From contig JAFXRA010000372.1 of NCBI GenBank assembly GCA_017526725.1, forward strand, positions 1-7,550: DNA of 7,550 bases, in the 5' to 3' direction. The DNA comes from Candidatus Rifleibacteriota bacterium. Lineage in GTDB: Bacteria > Riflebacteria > Ozemobacteria > Ozemobacterales > Ozemobacteraceae. The position numbers were made by a program, and so were the translations under genes. Below the pieces are notes generated by a model. The model was given only the letters and a program-made list of their open reading frames with translations. It searched no databases and was not told the origin of the DNA. This document shows, in pieces, positions 6,639 through 7,550 of this stretch (its first letter is position 1; the number at the start of each line of letters is the position of its first letter).

Positions 6639-7550
6639 ATGAGTAACAAGTTTAAAGGATTGCTGTTGTGTTTCCTCTTAATCTGCAGTTGTGGAATCTG
6701 CAAAAACCTGCACGTTTTTTACGAGCAGAATGGAGATTGCTTCATGCTCGTTGGAAACGGTGAACATAGAGGTGTTTACGCTCTGAATAATCTGACAGAC
6801 AAAGATTATAATTATATGTATGACCCTGATGATTCCTACGGTATAACCGCAGGTCAGTGGTGGACAGGCTCTCCAGAAGATACTTCCGAAAGTTTTATAG
6901 AAAAAAGACTGTATACTTTCTGGGCATCGGCTATTGATTCACATTCTCTTGATGGAGTTGATGTTAAAAGAAGGGTTATTCCGAGCGGGAAAAAAATTCG
7001 TTATACAGAAGCAGCCAATCCTAGTGAATTTAATGATCCCCCCTATATTATTCACACTGCTCATTCAAATCCTACAGATTCTCCTACTGGTTTGGGCAAT
7101 CATACCTATAATGATTATTGTCAATCTCTTAAAACATTCTTTACACCTTCAGATATACCCTGCACTAAAAAACCTAAAGCAGCCGGCAAAGATGCTGAAG
7201 GTAATCAATTATACTGGGTCACATCAGGCGTAGACTGGTATCATGACCGAACTCGCATTGTTTGGAGTGGTTCCGCTTATAGTAAATTTTCTGCAGCATA
7301 TGCTACTGGTCATGGAACTACCAGAGGTGGTTATGTTCACAGAGTATCAAAAGAATTCTTAACTGAATATACCAAAGATATCAATCTTATGGCTAAGAAT
7401 ATCAACAATAAGAATAATCCAATCTCGGATGATACAGCTGGAGGCTTTGTTGCAAAGGTTGTAACAGGCACAGATGGATATGCAAAAACCTTAGGTGAAT
7501 GTGTTGATGGTTGTATTAAACAACAACCTAAAGTAACAATTCCAGGTACA
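6639..7550 (+). CDS. Unrecognised exported protein, possible lipoprotein, 3'-truncated by the window
   Basis: The frame runs from ATG 6639 to the last base without a stop, giving 304 codons. The N-terminus has K4/K6, a hydrophobic core LLLCFLLI and a cysteine cluster (C11, C16, C18, C21). I-C-S-C at 15-18 could be a degenerate lipobox with C18 as the lipidated residue; otherwise this is an ordinary signal peptide ending near residue 22. The mature part is rich in Tyr, Trp, Asp and Asn, with a QWW motif at 73-75, and looks like a beta-rich or globular extracellular domain. Its cysteines are C34, C161, C175, C288 and C292; the last two form a C-x3-C pair. I recognise no family and see no enzyme motif. 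Base use resembles the neighbouring genes, so there is no sign of recent transfer. The 22-base gap places it in the Skp-like operon, so it may be a client or partner of those proteins. Confidence 0.8.
   Translation, partial: MSNKFKGLLLCFLLICSCGICKNLHVFYEQNGDCFMLVGNGEHRGVYALNNLTDKDYNYMYDPDDSYGITAGQWWTGSPEDTSESFIEKRLYTFWASAIDSHSLDGVDVKRRVIPSGKKIRYTEAANPSEFNDPPYIIHTAHSNPTDSPTGLGNHTYNDYCQSLKTFFTPSDIPCTKKPKAAGKDAEGNQLYWVTSGVDWYHDRTRIVWSGSAYSKFSAAYATGHGTTRGGYVHRVSKEFLTEYTKDINLMAKNINNKNNPISDDTAGGFVAKVVTGTDGYAKTLGECVDGCIKQQPKVTIPGT

Noticed and set aside
6934..7233. 99-codon + strand frame with hydrophobic residues resembling a membrane protein
   Set aside because: It lies wholly inside the frame opened at 6639, which has a good ribosome-binding site, a signal sequence and no stop to the window end. 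The hydrophobic look is a frame-shifted artefact.

Overview
The window comes from an AT-rich, double-membraned bacterium, judged by envelope-type proteins: a giant Ig-like surface protein, two Skp/OmpH-like periplasmic proteins and a probable secreted or lipid-anchored protein. Arginine is mostly encoded by AGA and every gene is on the + strand. The combination of FlgD-type Ig-like domains, SbsA-type Ig-like domains and a YPNP-type C-terminal domain is common in lineages such as Elusimicrobia, Riflebacteria, Cloacimonadota and Bacteroidota-related groups. The sequence alone does not let me choose among them.

Region 1 (1-4524) is the 3' part of one very long gene. The reading frame is open from the first base, so the true start lies left of the window. 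The 1507 visible residues are a string of Ig-like modules, most closed by a D-x-x-G-N signature. They are followed by two SbsA-type (Big_5-like) modules, a less repetitive region, a GSGI-type Ig module and a C-terminal YPNP/FlgD-like domain resembling type IX secretion (Por) sorting domains.

Region 2 (4525-4676) is a compact control region. It holds a strong intrinsic terminator right after the stop codon, a perfect 10-bp tandem duplication, a good sigma70-type promoter (TTGCTA, 17 bp, TATACT) and a leader of about 60 bases.

Region 3 (4677-7550) looks like one operon of at least three genes. Two tandem, diverged paralogues (272 and 379 aa) have signal peptides and a Skp/OmpH-like layout: an N-terminal strand with VDTRL...HP, a long charged helical region, then a hydrophobic strand VVID or LVID. 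Their reading frames overlap by 19 bases. A third gene, 22 bases downstream, encodes an unrecognised exported protein with a possible lipobox and runs off the right edge.

A plausible but unproven reading is that the Skp-like pair handles exported envelope proteins such as the giant Ig-like protein or the exported protein encoded in its own operon. No RNA genes, CRISPR arrays, insertion sequences or origins were seen.
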